Part shown: piece after piece, positions 6,668 through 9,746 of the stretch
How positions within the stretch are numbered: the first letter of the stretch is position 1
Layout: the number at the start of each line of letters is the position of its first letter
Assembly (NCBI GenBank): GCA_958447915.1
Contig: CAUDCB010000066.1
Coordinates: forward strand, 1-9,746
DNA from: an uncultured Collinsella sp.
Lineage (GTDB): Bacteria; Actinomycetota; Coriobacteriia; Coriobacteriales; Coriobacteriaceae
Reading direction: 5' to 3'
Length of the DNA: 9,746 bases
Program-made: the position numbers and the translations under genes
The notes under the pieces: generated by a model
The model's database searches: none
The model's input: the letters and a program-made list of their open reading frames with translations, nothing else
Told to the model about the DNA's origin: nothing

Positions 6668-9445
6668 ATGGCACAGGAATTCACTTTTACCGTTAACGGC
6701 GTCGAGCGCACGACGACCCAAAACAAACCGCTGCTGCGCTACCTGCGCGACGACCTGCATATCCATTCCGCCAAGGACGGCTGCTCCGAAGGTGCTTGCG
6801 GTACCTGCACCATCCATGTGGACGGTGCGGCCGTCAAGGCGTGCGTGCTGACCACCGCTCTTGCCGCCGGCCGCAACATTGTGACCGTCGAGGGCCTGCC
6901 CGAGGACGTGCGCGAGGCCTTTGTGTACGCCTTTGGCGCCGTGGGCGCCGTGCAGTGCGGGTTTTGCATTCCCGGCATGGTCATGGCGGGTGCAGCGCTC
7001 ATCGCCGAGGACCCCGAGCCCACCGAGGAGCAGATCAAGTACGCCATTCGCGGTAACGTGTGCCGCTGCACCGGCTACAAAAAGATTATCGAGGGCATCT
7101 CGCTGGCCGCTGCGGTGCTCCGCGGCGAAAAGCAGATTGACGAGGACCTGGAGCGCGGCGACGACTACGGCGTGGGCAAGCGCGCCTTCCGTATCGACGT
7201 GCGCAAGAAGGTGCTCGGCGAGGGCAAGTATCCTGACGACATCGACGAGCTTGATCAGCCGGGCCTGACCTATGCCAGCGCCGTGCGCTCCAAGTATCCG
7301 CGCGCCCGCGTGCTCTCCATCGACACCTCCAAGGCCGAGGCCCTGCCCGGTGTGGTGGGCATCCTGCGCGCCGAGGACGTGCCGGTCAACCAGGTCGGCC
7401 ACCTTATCCAGGACTGGGACGTCATGATCGCCCAGGGTGATATCACCCGCTGCGTGGGTGACGCCATCGTGCTGGTGGTCGCCGAGGACGAGGCGACGCT
7501 CGAGAAGGCCAAGAAGCTCGTAAAGATTGACTACGAGCCGCTGAAGCCCGTGCGCAACATTGTCGAGGCCAGGGCCGCCGACGCCCCGCGCCTGCATGAC
7601 AGCTTCTTTGCCTTCGGCAACACGGTGGAGCTCAAGGACAACGTGTGCCAGAGCCGTCACGTGACGCGCGGCGACGCCGCCAAGGCGCTGGCCGAAAGCG
7701 CGTTCACCGTGACGCAGCGCTTTACCACGCCCTTTACCGAGCATGCCTTCTTGGAGCCCGAGTGCGCCGTTGCCTTCCCGTACAAGAACGGCGTCAAGGT
7801 GCAGTCGACCGACCAGGGTGCCTACGACACGCGCAAAGAGTGTGCCCACATGTTTGGCTGGGACAACGAGCCCGAGCGCGTGGTCGTCGAGACCATGCTC
7901 GTGGGCGGCGGCTTTGGCGGCAAGGAGGACGTTTCGATCCAGCACCTGGCCGCGCTCGCCGCATATAAGTTCCAGCGTCCTGTGAAGTGCAAGCTCACGC
8001 GCGCCGAGTCGCTCGCGTTCCATCCCAAGCGCCATGCCATGGACGGTACCTTTACGCTGGGCTGCGACGCCGAGGGCAACTTTACCGGTCTGGACTGCGA
8101 GATCAACTTTGACACCGGCGCCTACGCGTCGCTGTGCGGCCCGGTGCTCGAGCGCGCCTGCACGCATGCCGTCGGCCCCTACAAGTACCAGAACACCGAC
8201 ATTCGCGGCTTTGGCTACTACACCAACAACCCGCCCGCCGGCGCGTACCGCGGCTTTGGCGTTTGCCAGTCCGAGTTTGCGCTCGAGAGCCTGATCGACC
8301 TGCTGGCAGAGAAGGTCGGCCTGGATCCGTGGGAGATTCGTTACCGTAACGCCATCGAGCCGGGCGAGGTTCTGCCCAACGGCCAAATTGCCGACTGCTC
8401 CACGGCGCTTAAGGAGACGCTGCTCGAGGTCAAGGATGCCTACTATGCGCATCCCGGACACGCCGGTATCGCCTGCGCCATGAAGAACGCCGGTGTGGGC
8501 GTGGGCCTGCCCGATGCCGGCCGCTGCAAGATTCGCGTCGAGAACGGCGTGGCCGTGGTCTATGCCGCCACGTCCGACATCGGCCAGGGCTGCAACACCG
8601 TCTTTTTGCAGGACGTTGCCGAGGCATGCGGCCTGCCGCTTCGCAGCATCGCCAACGGCGAGTGCTCCACCGAGAATGCTCCCGACTCCGGCACCACGTC
8701 TGGCTCGCGTCAGACGGTCGTGACCGGCGAGGCCGTGCGCGGCGCCGCCTTCCTGCTGCGCGACGCTATGCTTGACATCGAGGCCGGCAAGCCCGCGCCC
8801 GATGCTCCCGTGAGCGCGCATGGCGACGGCGTCAAGATCGAGTACGACGACGGCCGCGCCTATCAGCTGCGCACGCAGGAGCTCGTCGCCGGCCAGGGCA
8901 TGCATCCTCGGGATCCCGCGGCAGCCATCAAGGCGCTCGAGGGATGCGAGTTTGGCTACGTGTATCTGGAGCCGACCGACAAACTGGGTGCCGACGTTCC
9001 CAACCCCAAGAGCCACATCTGCTATGGCTTTGCCACGCATGTGGTCATTTTGGATGACGATGGCCGCGTGAGCGAGGTCTACGCCGCGCACGATTCCGGC
9101 AAGGTGGTCAACCCCATCTCCATTCAGGGTCAGATCGAAGGCGGCGTGCTCATGGGCATGGGCTATGCGCTTACCGAGGACTGGCCGCTCAAGGACTGCG
9201 TACCCCAGGCAAGGTACGGTACGCTCGGGCTGTTCCGTGCGCCCGAGATTCCGGATATCCACGCCATCTACGTGGAGAAGGACGAGCTACTGCCTGTGGC
9301 ATATGGCGGCAAGGGCATCGGCGAGATCGCAACGATCCCCACGGCGCCTGCCGTGCAGAATGCTTATCGCGCGTTTGACGGCAAGCTGCGTCCGGATCTG
9401 CCCATGGTGGATACGCCGTACAGCCGCGCCCGTCACCGCGGCTAG
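6668..9445 (+). CDS. xdhD: XdhD-type molybdenum hydroxylase, fused [2Fe-2S] and Moco domains (purine hydroxylase/reductase)
   Basis: A 925-residue enzyme of the xanthine dehydrogenase family. Residues 1-~75 are the plant-type [2Fe-2S] domain with Cys39/44/47/59. Residues ~80-155 are the helical second [2Fe-2S] domain with CGFC (97-100) and CRC (132-134). From ~170 to the end comes the Moco-binding catalytic part, with GGGFGGKE (413-420), AYRGFG (526-531), DIGQG (637-641) and GKGIGEIATIP (881-891). By motif alignment to bovine XDH, Glu363 (in EHAFLEPE) matches Glu802, Arg528 matches Arg880 and Glu886 matches the catalytic Glu1261, which favours a purine substrate. No FAD domain lies between the two halves; this is the architecture of E. 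coli XdhD (about 956 residues) and of Desulfovibrio aldehyde oxidoreductase (about 907). Members in such clusters are often predicted to carry a labile selenium in the Mo centre. No in-frame UGA/Sec is involved. AGAAGGGA (6654-6661) is the ribosome binding site, and the operon ends in the terminator 70 nt later. Confidence 0.93.
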   Translation: MAQEFTFTVNGVERTTTQNKPLLRYLRDDLHIHSAKDGCSEGACGTCTIHVDGAAVKACVLTTALAAGRNIVTVEGLPEDVREAFVYAFGAVGAVQCGFCIPGMVMAGAALIAEDPEPTEEQIKYAIRGNVCRCTGYKKIIEGISLAAAVLRGEKQIDEDLERGDDYGVGKRAFRIDVRKKVLGEGKYPDDIDELDQPGLTYASAVRSKYPRARVLSIDTSKAEALPGVVGILRAEDVPVNQVGHLIQDWDVMIAQGDITRCVGDAIVLVVAEDEATLEKAKKLVKIDYEPLKPVRNIVEARAADAPRLHDSFFAFGNTVELKDNVCQSRHVTRGDAAKALAESAFTVTQRFTTPFTEHAFLEPECAVAFPYKNGVKVQSTDQGAYDTRKECAHMFGWDNEPERVVVETMLVGGGFGGKEDVSIQHLAALAAYKFQRPVKCKLTRAESLAFHPKRHAMDGTFTLGCDAEGNFTGLDCEINFDTGAYASLCGPVLERACTHAVGPYKYQNTDIRGFGYYTNNPPAGAYRGFGVCQSEFALESLIDLLAEKVGLDPWEIRYRNAIEPGEVLPNGQIADCSTALKETLLEVKDAYYAHPGHAGIACAMKNAGVGVGLPDAGRCKIRVENGVAVVYAATSDIGQGCNTVFLQDVAEACGLPLRSIANGECSTENAPDSGTTSGSRQTVVTGEAVRGAAFLLRDAMLDIEAGKPAPDAPVSAHGDGVKIEYDDGRAYQLRTQELVAGQGMHPRDPAAAIKALEGCEFGYVYLEPTDKLGADVPNPKSHICYGFATHVVILDDDGRVSEVYAAHDSGKVVNPISIQGQIEGGVLMGMGYALTEDWPLKDCVPQARYGTLGLFRAPEIPDIHAIYVEKDELLPVAYGGKGIGEIATIPTAPAVQNAYRAFDGKLRPDLPMVDTPYSRARHRG

Positions 9446-9449
9446 GGTA

Positions 9450-9487
9450 GAGCGCGGACAGCCATCGCTGACGAGTTGTTCGCGCTC
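9450..9487 (+). other. Weak nested stem in the xdhD 3' untranslated region
   Basis: GAGCGCG (9450-9456) is complementary to CGCGCTC (9481-9487). The interior holds a second small stem, CAGC (9459-9462) with GCTG (9467-9470). It lies between the xdhD stop and the terminator. It may be fortuitous in GC-rich DNA. Confidence 0.3.
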
Positions 9488-9514
9488 AACATCAACTACA
9501 TATGCTGCGTCTTT

Positions 9515-9550
9515 GGCCCCAGCTCCATCACGAGCCGGGGCCTTTTGTTT
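9515..9550 (+). terminator. Strong Rho-independent terminator after xdhD
   Basis: Arms GGCCCCAGCTC (9515-9525) and GAGCCGGGGCC (9532-9542) pair over 11 positions with one A/C mismatch around a 6-nt loop, followed directly by TTTTGTTT (9543-9550). It ends the ygfK-polyferredoxin-xdhD transcription unit. Confidence 0.93.
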
Positions 9551-9553
9551 GGA

Positions 9554-9601
9554 GCGGAAACTGTGTCCCGGAATTGCCACTCAGAACGGGACACGCTTTC
9601 C
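9554..9601. repeat. Array unit 1
   Basis: Left arm 9556-9570 (GGAAACTGTGTCCCG) and right arm 9587-9601 (CGGGACACGCTTTCC) pair with one C/C mismatch and one T-G wobble. The inner 8 bp, GTGTCCCG with CGGGACAC, are perfect. The loop is 9571-9586. Confidence 0.9.
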
Positions 9602-9615
9602 CAATGGGGCTGCAT

Positions 9616-9663
9616 GCGGAAACTGCGTCCCGGATTCGATGTTCAGAATGGGATGCATTTTCC
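9616..9663. repeat. Array unit 2
   Basis: Left arm 9618-9632 (GGAAACTGCGTCCCG) and right arm 9649-9663 (TGGGATGCATTTTCC) pair with one C/T mismatch and two G-T wobbles. The loop is 9633-9648. Confidence 0.88.
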
Positions 9664-9676
9664 CCTTGAGTCCCTA

Positions 9677-9724
9677 GCGGAAAGCGCATCCCGGAATCCG
9701 CGCCTGGAATGGGATGCGCTTTCC
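9677..9724. repeat. Array unit 3
   Basis: Left arm 9679-9693 (GGAAAGCGCATCCCG) and right arm 9710-9724 (TGGGATGCGCTTTCC) pair at all 15 positions with a single G-T wobble at the loop end. The loop 9694-9709 has an inner TCC/GGA complement. Confidence 0.9.
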
Positions 9725-9738
9725 GGAACAGCCCTCAA

Positions 9739-9746
9739 CCGGAAAC
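9739..9746. repeat. Array unit 4, cut by the window end
   Basis: GGAAAC at 9741-9746 is in register with the left arms of units 1-3 (62 bp after unit 3). Only the first bases are inside the window. Confidence 0.6.

Larger units (their letters stand above)
9554..9746. repeat. BIME/REP-like array of alternating-orientation hairpin arms, period 61-62 bp
   Basis: Three full units and the start of a fourth follow the terminator. Each unit is a left arm beginning GCGGAAA and ending GTCCCG or ATCCCG, a 16-nt loop that begins GA and ends GAA, and a right arm close to its reverse complement. Units begin at 9554, 9616, 9677 and about 9739, separated by 13-14 nt of unrelated sequence. Arms therefore alternate in orientation about every 31 bp, and each could pair with either neighbour. 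The array runs off the window end. It resembles bacterial REP/BIME elements; no associated transposase is visible here. Confidence 0.9.

Noticed and set aside
6140..9262. Very long antisense open frame (about 1040 codons) opposite xdhD and the polyferredoxin gene
   Set aside because: It mirrors the G/C-rich third positions of the real genes, and its translation is low-complexity Ala/Gly/His/Val with no recognisable domain. The sense frame has intact family motifs throughout.
9446..9746. Frame of xdhD stays open after its TAG stop to the window end, suggesting read-through or a broken C-terminus
   Set aside because: The protein already ends where the family ends, the open stretch crosses a strong intrinsic terminator and the repeat array, and GC-rich DNA is often stop-free by chance.
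9554..9746. CRISPR array
   Set aside because: Arms alternate in orientation, the intervening segments are only 13-16 nt and partly conserved, and no cas gene is nearby.

Overview
The window looks like chromosomal DNA of a GC-rich, strictly anaerobic gut-type actinobacterium. The coding style (strong G/C preference at third codon positions) and the gene content fit a Coriobacteriia member such as Collinsella. That placement is an inference from style and content, not from a marker gene.

Five genes lie on the + strand and together form an anaerobic purine (urate/xanthine) redox and salvage module. They are: (1) an NCS2-family purine permease, 71-1465; (2) an SsnA-type amidohydrolase, 1661-3016; (3) a YgfK-type multidomain FAD/Fe-S NAD(P)H oxidoreductase, 3165-6164; (4) a small soluble polyferredoxin with four [4Fe-4S] motifs that resembles the C-terminal part of RnfB, 6176-6655; (5) an XdhD-type molybdenum hydroxylase with its [2Fe-2S] and Moco domains fused in one chain, 6668-9445. 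The last three genes are spaced 11 and 12 nt apart and are almost certainly one transcription unit. It ends at a strong intrinsic terminator at 9515-9550.

The genes can be read as a chain. The permease brings in a purine and XdhD oxidises or reduces the purine ring at its Mo centre. Electrons move through the [2Fe-2S] clusters and the polyferredoxin to or from the FAD of YgfK. SsnA acts hydrolytically on a purine-type ring or exocyclic amine. No FAD subunit (YgfM/XdhB type) of the hydroxylase is present, so YgfK plus the polyferredoxin are the natural electron partners. The same families (ygfK, ssnA, xdhD, permease) cluster in E. coli and in anaerobic purine-degrading gut bacteria. The physiological substrate and direction are not provable from sequence.

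The non-coding parts are structured. The first 70 nt hold only the permease leader and its ribosome binding site. Between permease and ssnA (1466-1660) there are three consecutive hairpins without a U-tract. Between ssnA and ygfK (3017-3164) there is one long hairpin. Downstream of xdhD, after the terminator, lies an array (9554 to the window end) of alternating-orientation 15-bp arms with a 61-62 bp period. Its base changes preserve pairing, it resembles a BIME/REP array, and it continues off the edge. No RNA gene, insertion sequence, phage gene or CRISPR array was seen.
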